NCBI GenBank assembly: GCA_002315765.1
Contig: DCIE01000080.1
Coordinates: forward strand, 1 to 38,999
Source: Ruminococcaceae bacterium UBA1734
GTDB taxonomy: Bacteria; Bacillota; Clostridia; Oscillospirales; Acutalibacteraceae
Length of the DNA: 38,999 bases
Direction of reading: 5' to 3'
The notes beneath the pieces were generated by a model. That model made no database searches. It was not told where the DNA came from and worked only from the letters and a program-made list of their open reading frames with translations. Made by a program: the position numbers and the translations under genes. Positions 17,134 through 24,172 of this stretch are shown in pieces. Every line of letters begins with the position of its first letter. Position 1 is the first letter of the stretch.

Positions 17134-17169
17134 GAAATGGCATTAGGATTTCTAATTATATTAAAAAAT

Positions 17170-17210
17170 GAGGCCGAGACGCAAAATGTGCGTTAGGCCT
17201 CTTTTGGTTT
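17170..17210 (+). terminator. Rho-independent terminator, probably the original rlmD terminator
   Basis: GAGGCC at 17170-17175 pairs with GGCCTC at 17196-17201, and ACGCA/TGCGT pairs inside. TTTTGGTTT follows. It stands 36 bases after the displaced rlmD fragment, where the terminator of the intact ancestral gene would be expected. Confidence 0.75.
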
Positions 17211-17282
17211 GCCAATAATTTATTTTGATTTTGTATTATATAACGACAATTAGATATGCATAAATCTTTTGTTATTAAACTG

Positions 17283-17370
17283 TCCGCTTGTAATTGCAAA
17301 ATAGTTAAATTTAATATTGACTTTTTATAAAAACGGATATAATATATTTATATTAAATCATCCGCTTATA
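17283..17370 (+). promoter_or_regulatory. Promoter and candidate operator of the abiE pair
   Basis: TTGACT at 17317-17322 and TATAAT at 17338-17343 (15-base spacer, slightly short) form the likely promoter. The direct repeats TCCGCTTGTA at 17283-17292 and TCCGCTTATA at 17361-17370 flank it on both sides. AbiEi-family antitoxins repress their own operons by binding repeats near the promoter, so these are candidate operator half-sites. That function is inferred. Confidence 0.45.
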
Positions 17371-17405
17371 GGTGTCGTTTGGTAAAATATTAGAGGAGTA
17401 TAGTA

Positions 17406-18005
17406 ATGCGAGATGTTGAATCAATAAAGCAAATCTTTCTTAAAAATAACGGAATGATGCGGACTTCCCAATTGACTAAAGAAAAAATATATTATGCCGA
17501 TATATCTTTCTTATTGGAGAAAGGTTATATAGAAAAAGTGCGCACCGGTTATTATATATGGGTTGATAATCAAAACTTTAGCGAGGTTGCAACTCTTAGT
17601 CGGTTGTTTCCGGATGGAATTTTATGTATGAATACAGCGCTTTGCTACTACGGATACAGTGATCGCACACCGGTAGAATGGCATATTGCCGTAAGTAAGC
17701 ATTCAAACAAATCGCGTTTTAATATTGATTATCCGTTTATTAAGCCGTATTATGTTGCGTCGGATATTCTTGAACTTGGTATATGCGAATGTATTATTGA
17801 TGAAAGTCCGGTTCGTATGTATGATAAAGAAAGAGTAATCTGCGATTGTCTTCGTTACCGTAATAAGATGGATAAAGAGATATTCAATAAAGCAATTCAA
17901 AATTATGTGAGTGATACATCAAAAAATATTCCCAAACTTATGGAATATGCAACAAAACTCCGATGCGCTTCACTTGCTAAAAATTTGATAGGAGTGTGGC
18001 TTTAA
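17406..18005 (+). CDS. abiEi: AbiEi-family antitoxin / transcriptional repressor (type IV toxin-antitoxin)
   Basis: The N-terminal winged-helix part reads IFLKNNGMMRTSQLTKEKIY, then a tyrosine-rich segment ending KVRTGYYIWVD, which is the AbiEi_4-type DNA-binding domain. The C-terminal part has LFPDGILCMNTALCYYGYSD, RMYDKERVICDCLRYRNKMD and a conserved final helix, as in AbiEi proteins. It is thought to neutralise the partner nucleotidyltransferase indirectly and to repress the operon. Length 199 is usual. GAGGAG at 17393-17398 precedes the ATG. The stop overlaps the start of the partner by one base (TAATG). Confidence 0.85.
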   Translation: MRDVESIKQIFLKNNGMMRTSQLTKEKIYYADISFLLEKGYIEKVRTGYYIWVDNQNFSEVATLSRLFPDGILCMNTALCYYGYSDRTPVEWHIAVSKHSNKSRFNIDYPFIKPYYVASDILELGICECIIDESPVRMYDKERVICDCLRYRNKMDKEIFNKAIQNYVSDTSKNIPKLMEYATKLRCASLAKNLIGVWL

Positions 18006-18901
18006 TGCCGGATATTGCAGCATCGGTACTCGCAAAACTTAAAAATAAAGCAAAAGAAAATGGAATTAGTTATCAGCAGTGCCTTCAGCTTTTCTTTCAG
18101 GAAGAATTTCTTCGAAAACTGTCTGCTTCAAAATATAAAGACAATTTCATATTGAAAGGCGGATTGTTTATATACACTCTTACGAATTTTGAAAGCCGTG
18201 CTACAGTCGATGTTGATTTTCTGCTGCGTGGAATTTCAAATGATATGAAACTAATGGATGAGATAATAGATGATATACTATCCGTACCGACCGGAAATGA
18301 TTTCATTACTTTTAAGGCGAAACCGACAGAACCGATAGCCGAACATCGCAAGTATCACGGAATAAGCACTCAAATAACAGGGTACATCAAAAACATTCGT
18401 GTTCCATTCAATATCGATGTGGGTGTAGATGATGTGATAATTCCTTGTGCCCAAGCAAGAAGCATCAAAACTCAACTTGATAGTTTTGCTTCTCCTGAGA
18501 TTATGACATATTCTCTTGAAAGTACGATTGCCGAGAAGTTTGATGCAATTTTGCAGCGCTTTGAACTGACCGGTAGAATGAAGGACTTTTACGATATCTA
18601 TTATCTTTCTGAAATCTTTGATTTTGATGGTCAAAAATTGTTGACCGCAATAAAACAAACTCTCGGTAAAAGAGGTACTGAGTATGATGTTAACAGTTTT
18701 GAGCGTGTAAAAGCGCTCGTAAACGATGACTCAATGCAAACAAAGTGGAGATATTTTCTCAAAACACTCCACAATCCGGATATTCCGTTTTCGTTGGTAA
18801 TGGACAAAATTACAATTTTTTTAGAGCCGGTGTGGGATAAGCTTTTTAGCCAAAGCGACTTTTTCAAAAAATGGATATCTGATAAAAAAGAGTGGATGTA
18901 A
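18005..18901 (+). CDS. abiEii: AbiEii/AbiGii-family nucleotidyltransferase toxin
   Basis: DNA polymerase beta-like nucleotidyltransferase fold. Motif I reads FILKGGLFIY followed by ATVDVDFLLRG, giving the KGG and D-x-D pair that bind metal and nucleotide. Later motifs are PFNIDVGVDD and TIAEKFDAILQRFELTGRMK, then DFYDIYYLSE, all characteristic of the family. AbiEii proteins act as growth-inhibiting toxins that block phage propagation; MenA-type relatives add nucleotides to tRNA. ATG 18005 is chosen (GGAG ten bases upstream) over the GTG at 17996, which would leave one base of spacing. Length 298. Confidence 0.87.
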   Translation: MPDIAASVLAKLKNKAKENGISYQQCLQLFFQEEFLRKLSASKYKDNFILKGGLFIYTLTNFESRATVDVDFLLRGISNDMKLMDEIIDDILSVPTGNDFITFKAKPTEPIAEHRKYHGISTQITGYIKNIRVPFNIDVGVDDVIIPCAQARSIKTQLDSFASPEIMTYSLESTIAEKFDAILQRFELTGRMKDFYDIYYLSEIFDFDGQKLLTAIKQTLGKRGTEYDVNSFERVKALVNDDSMQTKWRYFLKTLHNPDIPFSLVMDKITIFLEPVWDKLFSQSDFFKKWISDKKEWM

Positions 18902-18908
18902 AAATAAA

Positions 18909-19169
18909 ATATGGAACATTATAAAAAACGACGGTTTTGAAAGCAATAAGGAAAACAGCGCAGAAGCTTGGTTTTTGTCTTGCTATAAGGACTGATAGTC
19001 CGTAGTTGCTAATGGAAAGCTAAATGGCAAGACTTTAAGCGAAGCAATAGAGATTTTCGGCGAGGATTGTTTAGGCGAAAATAGCGAAAGCTTTTCCGTA
19101 TTTCCGCTTTTAATTTCATTAAACAAACCGACAATAATAGCTATCATCCAAAATGTGTCTGACATATAA
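18909..19169 (+). pseudogene. Decayed ORF with two adjacent in-frame stops
   Basis: One frame reads IWNIIKNDGFESNKENSAEA and on to CYKD, then TGA TAG at 18993-18998, then SVVANGKLNGKTLSEAIEIF and onward to a stop at 19167-19169. The composition is protein-like on both sides of the stops, so this is probably a broken gene rather than random sequence. No start codon with a ribosome site was found and I do not recognise the family. It follows abiEii directly, as remnants often do in defence segments. The rest of the gap to 19431 holds the terminator and the inverted repeat listed separately. Confidence 0.35.
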
Positions 19170-19279
19170 ATCACATCCTCTGTGGATTTTTATATTTCTT
19201 TTATCGCCATCTTTCATAAGAATTTTGTTAAGTTTATATCCGCCCTACTTACAAAAAAGTATAAAAGTATATATAAAAC

Positions 19280-19320
19280 AAAAGCCGACAGCGTAATTTA
19301 GAAATACGCCATCGGCTTTT
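19280..19320. terminator. Strong bidirectional terminator between abiE and the HipA-like operon
   Basis: AAAAGCCGA at 19280-19288 pairs perfectly with TCGGCTTTT at 19312-19320, with GCGTA/TACGC pairing inside. T-runs are formed on both strands. It sits between convergent operons, the abiE pair on the plus strand and the AbrB/HipA-like operon on the minus strand. Confidence 0.85.
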
Positions 19321-19357
19321 GGAATTTTCGTATTAAGTTTTAAAGTATAACCATATT

Positions 19358-19389
19358 CTACATTTTTGAATCTCATTTAGAAAATGTAG
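19358..19389. repeat. AT-rich inverted repeat
   Basis: CTACATTTT at 19358-19366 and AAAATGTAG at 19381-19389 form a 9-bp stem around a 14-base loop. It lies about 40 bases past the stop codon of the minus-strand operon and may aid 3' end formation there. It could equally be a relic of an insertion. Confidence 0.4.
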
Positions 19390-19431
19390 TTTGGGTGAGG
19401 TGGCAATGGATACTCGCGGTGGAAAATTTTG

Positions 19432-19791
19432 TTATTTGATAATTATATCTTGTATTTTTCCGGAAGCGGTAGAGAATCCGTCGTTGTTAATATTTTCAAA
19501 ATTGATTTCTTTTAGTAATTTAGAAAAATCTTCTGTCTTTTTTTCGTTAACAATAATATCTTTTAAGTATAATTCTTTAACGGACGATGAAAGATAAGGG
19601 TCAAAAATTTCGATTTTATTTTCTACCAATACAGATTTAGGTCCAATACAAAGCAAATATGAGAGTGGGTATTTTTCTTTGTATAGTTTTAATTCTATAT
19701 TTTCAAAAGAAATATGTCCGATATTTGCACCTAATTCAAAAGCAGCAAAAGTTCCTCTGAGTTTATCACTGCTTGTATACGGCTCAAGCAT
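19432..19791 (-). CDS. Small hypothetical protein, third gene of the AbrB/HipA-like operon
   Basis: No family recognised. The 119-residue product is soluble, rich in Ile, Lys and Glu, with alternating strands (SYLLCIGPKSVLVENKIEIF). Its ATG lies ten bases after the kinase stop and has no clear ribosome site, so translation probably depends on coupling to the kinase gene. Its fixed place behind the kinase suggests a third component, but that rests on position alone. Confidence 0.5.
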   Translation of the reverse strand: MLEPYTSSDKLRGTFAAFELGANIGHISFENIELKLYKEKYPLSYLLCIGPKSVLVENKIEIFDPYLSSSVKELYLKDIIVNEKKTEDFSKLLKEINFENINNDGFSTASGKIQDIIIK

Positions 19792-19801
19792 ATCTATTGG
19801 G

Positions 19802-20623
19802 TCAGTTAAATCTACTTTGCCTTATTAAGATACATTCTTCTATTCTTTCTAAGATTAAATCGCGGTCTCTTTCAGAATAATACTCAAGTAGTGGATTTAC
19901 AGTTGAAAAAATTTCATTTCTTGTGAATTTATTTATCATTAAAACTGGTCCGAACAAGGAACGCGCCGAATTCATTTGTCTTGTAAATGTTGTTCCGAGA
20001 GGTCGTGCAATGGCCTCGCAAATTAGTCCTTTTGGATTTATATCAAGCGGTGAAAACTGAGTATTTGATAAAAGTCCGGCACCATTATCAAAAATATGAC
20101 AGTAAGAATATTTGCCGTTTTTTTCAATTACTGCAATATTGTTTAGGTGCCTATCATCGTTTATAAATAATGAATCAATCTCAAAAACAAGAGTAAGATA
20201 TGCCGAAAAATCAGTAAGATTTGTTATTTCTGCTACTGCGTCAGCCATGTATTTAATACGTTTCTTATCACTTGAAATTTTTATTAGTTTTTCTTTAAGT
20301 GGATAACCTAAATTCAAACTAAGCAAACGATTTAAGGTGATTATTGATTCCCCATGTTTTAGAAAATTTTTACTTACACATCCCGTTCTGTCTTTACCGT
20401 GAACATTCACTTTTGTCATATTATACCGAACAAATGTAAATGGTGTTTCTTTTTCAATATTGCTCTTTTCTAAAAGTTCGGAACAAACTGTTTCGGTTAA
20501 ACTCTCATAGCCGAACATATCTAATTTATACCATGAATCCGTATCCCTATCATACCATTTTTCTTGGTTGCCTTTTGATGAGGTTTCGGCTATTTTTTCG
20601 TTTGACACAAGTTTTATTGACAT
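19802..20623 (-). CDS. HipA-like serine/threonine kinase domain protein
   Basis: The C-terminal kinase core of the HipA/CtkA type is visible. WYKLDMFGYESLTE holds the likely ATP-binding lysine (K33), and FINDDRHLNNIAVI at 153-166 carries the catalytic Asp of D-R-H-x-x-N (D157, N162). IFDNGAGLL at 177-185 is the metal-binding Asp motif (D179). At 273 residues it is much shorter than HipA (about 440) and lacks the N-terminal subdomain. HipA kinases phosphorylate glutamyl-tRNA synthetase or other targets and cause growth arrest; this protein's target is unknown. It overlaps the upstream AbrB-domain gene by ten bases. A toxin role is inferred from family and pairing. Confidence 0.8.
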   Translation of the reverse strand: MSIKLVSNEKIAETSSKGNQEKWYDRDTDSWYKLDMFGYESLTETVCSELLEKSNIEKETPFTFVRYNMTKVNVHGKDRTGCVSKNFLKHGESIITLNRLLSLNLGYPLKEKLIKISSDKKRIKYMADAVAEITNLTDFSAYLTLVFEIDSLFINDDRHLNNIAVIEKNGKYSYCHIFDNGAGLLSNTQFSPLDINPKGLICEAIARPLGTTFTRQMNSARSLFGPVLMINKFTRNEIFSTVNPLLEYYSERDRDLILERIEECILIRQSRFN

Positions 20624-21153
20624 TGTAATTCCTCCGGTTCGAGATGAAAATTATCTTCTGCCATAATTCCTTTAGTTTTCTTAATAATTTCAATAGGGTC
20701 AAATTTGTCAAGATTTAATACATCTAAATATTCTTGCAAACCGGCTCTGTTTTCAGATATGCATCTTTCTTTTAAATAATCCTCAAAATCCTCAAACGAA
20801 GGATTGGTGTTATTTCCAAAAGGAGTCTTAATAGCATTATCGGTATAATCTTTATGAATCACGGTTTTATCCGTGAAATCAGCACAAATAGCGGAGCGCA
20901 AAGTATCTTTCTCAAAAACCTTTATCATCATTAGTTTGTGCCCCATATTCTGTTTGGCGCTGATAAATTCGTTTAATGTTTCTTTCGGTTTTATCGTTAT
21001 TGATTTACCGTCAAAAACAATAACAATATTTTTTTGTTCTAAGGATAATTCCTTAACCCATTTAGACGGAATTGATATTTTGTATGTTTTTGAAGACTTT
21101 GATGCAGTTCCACCGGCTGAACCGGTGATTATTTTAGTGTTCCTTGTTTCCAT
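20614..21153 (-). CDS. AbrB/MazE-domain DNA-binding protein, putative antitoxin of the HipA-like kinase
   Basis: Residues 20-55 form a swapped-hairpin AbrB/MazE-type domain: SSKTYKISIPSKWVKELSLE followed by KNIVIVFDGKSITIKP. The remaining 120 residues contain a DF-rich segment (PSFEDFEDYLKERC) and a charged tail that may contact the kinase. It is coupled to the kinase by a ten-base overlap. GGTGAT just before the ATG is the ribosome site. Its promoter holds a 13-base palindrome (21179-21191), as expected for an autoregulating antitoxin. Classical HipB antitoxins are Xre-type instead, so this pairing differs from HipBA. Confidence 0.7.
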   Translation of the reverse strand: METRNTKIITGSAGGTASKSSKTYKISIPSKWVKELSLEQKNIVIVFDGKSITIKPKETLNEFISAKQNMGHKLMMIKVFEKDTLRSAICADFTDKTVIHKDYTDNAIKTPFGNNTNPSFEDFEDYLKERCISENRAGLQEYLDVLNLDKFDPIEIIKKTKGIMAEDNFHLEPEELQCQ

Positions 21154-21168
21154 ATTATCACCGAAATA

Positions 21169-21197
21169 ATATTATCATATTCGTTACGAATAGTCAA
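21169..21197 (-). promoter_or_regulatory. Promoter with internal palindromic operator, AbrB/HipA-like operon
   Basis: On the minus strand TTGACT (21197-21192), a 17-base spacer and TAATAT (21174-21169) make a near-consensus sigma-A promoter. The spacer contains the perfect palindrome ATTCGT-T-ACGAAT at 21179-21191, so a protein bound there would block RNA polymerase. The start codon follows 15 bases after the -10 box, with GGTGAT in between. Confidence 0.65.
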
Positions 21198-21242
21198 TAA
21201 TAATTGTATCGAAAAAGTCTTGGGGGATTTTTGTTTTTCAAT

Positions 21243-21267
21243 AAAAAATCTCCCTTAAAAAAGGGAG
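21243..21267 (-). terminator. Terminator of the minus-strand tmcAL/mutarotase/winged-helix group
   Basis: CTCCCTT at 21250-21256 pairs with AAGGGAG at 21261-21267. On the minus strand the stem is followed by a T-run (complement of the A-run at 21243-21248). It lies about 20 bases after the winged-helix gene. Confidence 0.75.
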
Positions 21268-21287
21268 AAGAAAAATAAATATTTAGA

Positions 21288-21464
21288 TTATTCAGCCGGT
21301 TCCCATTTACAACGAACGGGGGAAACGATGGCGCCTTCTTTTTTAAGCTGGGCGAAAACCTTATCAACCGTCTTGCGGTCAAGACCCGAAAGTTTTTCTA
21401 CCTCACCTGCAGAAACAGGCTTACCGGCATTACGCATAGCTTCAAGTACCTTTTCTCTCTCCAT
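21288..21464 (-). CDS. 58-residue winged-helix (HTH) protein
   Basis: A small ORF with a good ribosome site (GAGGAG about eight bases before ATG). It reads MEREKVLEAMRNAGKPVSAG, then EVEKLSGLDRKTVDKVFAQL, then KKEGAIVSPVRCKWEPAE. The helix-turn-helix lies at about 17-40 and the wing at 44-55. Very similar tiny proteins are widespread in Clostridia and annotated as transcriptional regulators or HTH proteins without known targets. It follows the 95-residue hypothetical gene and ends at a terminator. Confidence 0.8.
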   Translation of the reverse strand: MEREKVLEAMRNAGKPVSAGEVEKLSGLDRKTVDKVFAQLKKEGAIVSPVRCKWEPAE

Positions 21465-21488
21465 TTTTTTGCACTCCTCTCTTAAAAA

Positions 21489-21776
21489 TTATTCTTGCGA
21501 AAAGGGATTTTTAAGTAGTGTTCCACCGAATTTCGCAATATAATAATCAATGCTTTTTGGGGCATTGTTTATAATTATTTCTTCCAAACTTTGCCCACTT
21601 TCCTTTAGAACATCCTTTGCGATGCCGAACATAAAGAAGACAAAAGCCAATCTTTCTTCACTTAAATAAAACTCAATAATATTTTCGTCATTTCGGCTTT
21701 CACACACATCAATGATAAAACCTTCAATTTTATAAGAAGCAATATTTTTAAGTGAATCGGTTTTTTCAAGTTTCAC
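21489..21776 (-). CDS. Small hypothetical protein
   Basis: No family recognised. The 95-residue soluble product starts with GTG at 21776 after an AGGAG ribosome site. It begins with strands (SYKIEGFIIDVCESRNDENI) and has a hydrophobic middle (ERLAFVFFMFGIAKDVL) too short and charged for a membrane helix. It lies 18 bases after the mutarotase-like gene and 24 bases before the winged-helix gene, evidently co-transcribed. Confidence 0.6.
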   Translation of the reverse strand: MKLEKTDSLKNIASYKIEGFIIDVCESRNDENIIEFYLSEERLAFVFFMFGIAKDVLKESGQSLEEIIINNAPKSIDYYIAKFGGTLLKNPFSQE

Positions 21777-21794
21777 AGCCGTTTCTCCTACATA

Positions 21795-22724
21795 TCAGAG
21801 TTTTTTGCAAAACGCATCAACCGAGTTGTCGTTTCTAAAGTCAACATCGCAGGGCTTATCGGAAATTGTCCAGGTTTCTGTAAGTTCGCTTGTTTCGTTT
21901 GGATTTACGGTTTTAAGTTCGCCTAAAGATTCAAGCTCGATAAATCCGTCATTATTGTATGTTTCAAAAGAACAGCCGCCATCGGGATATTTCGCAGTGG
22001 GGTGCAGAGTTTCGTAAGACTTTGTGAAAACCTCATTACCTAAAACATAGTGGATTTTACCGCAGTTAATATCAAAACCTAATTTAATCGGATTTTTTCT
22101 TGTGGTATCCTGACGAAGTGTTATATATCTTTTGCCGTAAAAAATTCTGTCATCGCTTAAATCGGTATAAGGCCAAACCGAAATAACACGGTTGGACAAA
22201 AGTCCCGTATCGTTTTGATTCATAGGAATTATTGCGGTACCGCCGACAGCTGATACCGAAAGTCCCCAAATGGAAAATTCCTGCGGTTTATCCGAAATAT
22301 TTGTTACATGCATAATAACCTGCATTTCGTTGCCTTGGGACATTTTTATTTCGAGGGTCTTTTGCTGACCGTTGGCAATCTCGGGATTAGGAGTAAACAA
22401 AGCACCGTTTTCGGTAACTTGATATTTCACCTCATAGTTATCGGGATTATAGGTTTCGGGATAGCTTTCGGGGGATGTCCAAATTCTATGACCGCCTAAA
22501 TTCTCCCAAAATGTACCCTTTCCGAAATGGTTTTCAAAAACCTCATCGGTTAAAGTGCCGAAGAAAGGGCGGTTATCGTTCATAATATTTTGTCCTCCGA
22601 CTCTTCCGAAAAATATAATACGAGGACCTAAATCAACCGTAACCTTTGCTTCGATTTTGCCGTTGGAAATTGAAACAACCCTTCCGTAATCCTTGTAGCT
22701 TGATTCTTCCTTAACATTAATCAT
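21795..22724 (-). CDS. Galactose-mutarotase-like (DUF4380-type) protein
   Basis: A beta-sandwich carbohydrate-active fold is suggested by VTVDLGPRIIFFGRVGGQNI near the start, the W-rich FGKGTFWENLGGHRIWTSPE and the later LHPTAKYPDGG and SELTETWTI. The layout matches DUF4380 proteins, which have the aldose-1-epimerase superfold. Whether it epimerises a sugar is unknown. ATG 22724 is chosen because GGTGATT lies three bases upstream; an earlier in-frame ATG (22736) lies inside the conserved RNA-like element and has no ribosome site. Its leader is the 144-base element at 22725-22868. galK lies nearby on the other strand, a weak functional hint. Confidence 0.7.
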   Translation of the reverse strand: MINVKEESSYKDYGRVVSISNGKIEAKVTVDLGPRIIFFGRVGGQNIMNDNRPFFGTLTDEVFENHFGKGTFWENLGGHRIWTSPESYPETYNPDNYEVKYQVTENGALFTPNPEIANGQQKTLEIKMSQGNEMQVIMHVTNISDKPQEFSIWGLSVSAVGGTAIIPMNQNDTGLLSNRVISVWPYTDLSDDRIFYGKRYITLRQDTTRKNPIKLGFDINCGKIHYVLGNEVFTKSYETLHPTAKYPDGGCSFETYNNDGFIELESLGELKTVNPNETSELTETWTISDKPCDVDFRNDNSVDAFCKKL

Positions 22725-22868
22725 AATAATCACCATTTCTTTCTTTAAGACACAAAAAGCGATAAAAATCCACCGAAATGGTGATTGTTATATCGCCTCT
22801 GTTTCGGTTGCCTCGTAAGAGGTGAGAAACAGGCGTCTTTATATTTTTTAGCGTGAATTTTCACGCTA
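22725..22868 (-). promoter_or_regulatory. Conserved structured leader element, copy A (mutarotase-like gene)
   Basis: On the minus strand three hairpins follow each other: TAGCGTGA/TCACGCTA at 22868-22849; a longer arm CGCC-TGTTTC/GAAACA-GGCG at 22835-22794 with CCTC-TTAC-GAGG at its tip; and AATCACCATTTC (22786-22775) pairing exactly with GAAATGGTGATT (22739-22728). The last strand contains the Shine-Dalgarno GGTGATT of the gene starting at 22724. GGTGG right after AATCACCATTTC could pair with CACC instead and release the site. The element starts directly after the tmcAL stop and ends at the start codon. It is about nine-tenths identical to copy B at 30829-30965. Confidence 0.7.
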
Positions 22869-24035
22869 TCACTCCGTTTTTAAAAATTTATATTTGTATT
22901 CAAGACCGCATTCCTGCGGTAATTTTAATGATAAAGAGTATAGGTCGGTTGCCCTGCATTCGGTTTCAAAAACCTCCAATGCATCCCTTCCCAAATCCTT
23001 TATTTCCGAAACCCTTGCTATAACCGGGACAATGGAGGCAAAGTCCTTAATATGCTCCTCGCCTTTTTTTGAAAATCCCAAAATGCGAATATACGGCGGT
23101 GGCACCATAAAGAACTTTTTATCAAATCCCAAAACTGCCGAAAGCACAAGCCGTCTGACACGGGCAAGGGTATATCTTTTGCTCTTTACGGAATCATAAA
23201 GTTCATCAAGGCTTTTGGCAACCCTCACCGAAAAATAAAGTTTATTTTCAATTCCCTCGCTTAAATCGGGAAGATTTTTAAAGTCTTCTTGGGTTTTCAT
23301 TCTCAAAATGCCTAAAATTGCATTTTCTATACGACCGATATCCGAAACCAAATCGGGATTAATACTGCTTCTTGTTTCAAGGGGCATAAATCTTTCGCCG
23401 TATCCCACATTTCCCTCTTTTATTTTATCCCTTACAAAGGATGAAGAAACATAGTTGGGAGCATAATCGGGGCTATCATGTCCGCTACCCTCTCTCTTTA
23501 TGGTATCAAACTCAATAGGCAATCTTAAATTTCTTGCGGCAATTATATATTCAACGCCCAAATTATTATTTGGCTTTGATAGAATTTCAGGATTTACACC
23601 AAGCTCGGTGGCAACTTCTTCTCTTGCTACGGCAAAGGTTATTCCGGTTTTCATTTTTTCGGTAACTGATGAAAAAAATTCGTCCGAGAGAAGTATATCC
23701 GCCGTTTCGGTTAAAAGCTTTATATCTCCGCACTCGCTACCGAAAAGAATTTTATCACAACCTAAATTATATAACTGCCACACCCCGCAAAGGGCAAAAT
23801 TTCCCGCAGTGGACATAGACCAAAGCACCGGCATTTCGCAAACAATGTCAACTCCGGCTTTAAGTGCAGCTTCGGCTCTTTTTTGTTTCGGGAAAATGGC
23901 TGTATCTCCCCGCTGGACAAAATTTCCGCTAAGGGTGCAAACCACCGTTTCACCGTTTTTCTTTGCATAATTAATCAGTTTTTTATGACCGTTGTGCAAA
24001 GGATTGAACTCTGCTATAATTCCCACCGTACCCAT
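22869..24035 (-). CDS. tmcAL: tRNA(Met) cytidine acetate ligase (TmcAL)
   Basis: TmcAL makes N4-acetylcytidine at the wobble base of elongator tRNA-Met, activating acetate with ATP. The nucleotidyltransferase motif GIIAEFNPLHNGH at 5-17 gives the H-x-G-H site (H14, H17). LSGNFVQRGDTAIFPKQKRA, ADILLSDEFF and a downstream GSGHDS motif follow the family pattern. Length 388 is usual. GGTGAT precedes the ATG. Its acetate-using reaction makes the divergent neighbour ackA, an acetate-producing kinase, a meaningful partner. Its stop abuts the conserved leader element A. Confidence 0.93.
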   Translation of the reverse strand: MGTVGIIAEFNPLHNGHKKLINYAKKNGETVVCTLSGNFVQRGDTAIFPKQKRAEAALKAGVDIVCEMPVLWSMSTAGNFALCGVWQLYNLGCDKILFGSECGDIKLLTETADILLSDEFFSSVTEKMKTGITFAVAREEVATELGVNPEILSKPNNNLGVEYIIAARNLRLPIEFDTIKREGSGHDSPDYAPNYVSSSFVRDKIKEGNVGYGERFMPLETRSSINPDLVSDIGRIENAILGILRMKTQEDFKNLPDLSEGIENKLYFSVRVAKSLDELYDSVKSKRYTLARVRRLVLSAVLGFDKKFFMVPPPYIRILGFSKKGEEHIKDFASIVPVIARVSEIKDLGRDALEVFETECRATDLYSLSLKLPQECGLEYKYKFLKTE

Positions 24036-24060
24036 TACCTATCACCGCCTTAAAAAGCAC

Positions 24061-24089
24061 TTGAAAAATCCAAAAGAATAATGTATTAT
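24061..24089 (+). promoter_or_regulatory. Promoter of ackA
   Basis: TTGAAA at 24061-24066, a 17-base spacer and TATTAT at 24084-24089 form a near-consensus sigma-A promoter. Transcription would start near 24096, giving a leader of about 77 bases. It faces the tmcAL promoter across a few bases. Confidence 0.6.
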
Positions 24090-24113
24090 AGTAAAGATAA
24101 GAAACTGTAATAT

Positions 24114-24142
24114 ATTTTACCATATATTTTTACAGTCTTCAA
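24114..24142 (-). promoter_or_regulatory. Promoter of tmcAL
   Basis: On the minus strand TTGAAG (24142-24137), a 17-base spacer and TAAAAT (24119-24114), with TGG before the -10 box, form an extended sigma-A promoter. Its start near 24107 lies downstream of the ackA start near 24096 in the opposite sense, so the two transcripts would overlap at their 5' ends. Confidence 0.5.
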
Positions 24143-24172
24143 CTATTAAATACTTTAAAAAGGAAGAAAGTT

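Noticed and set aside
19391..19597. Plus-strand ORF of 68 codons
   Set aside because: It lies opposite the third gene of the kinase operon, has low-complexity composition and no ribosome site.
22849..22868. Terminator of tmcAL
   Set aside because: The stem TAGCGTGA/TCACGCTA is followed by A-rich sequence, not a T-run, in the direction of tmcAL. The same stem recurs in copy B, where another terminator already closes ispE.
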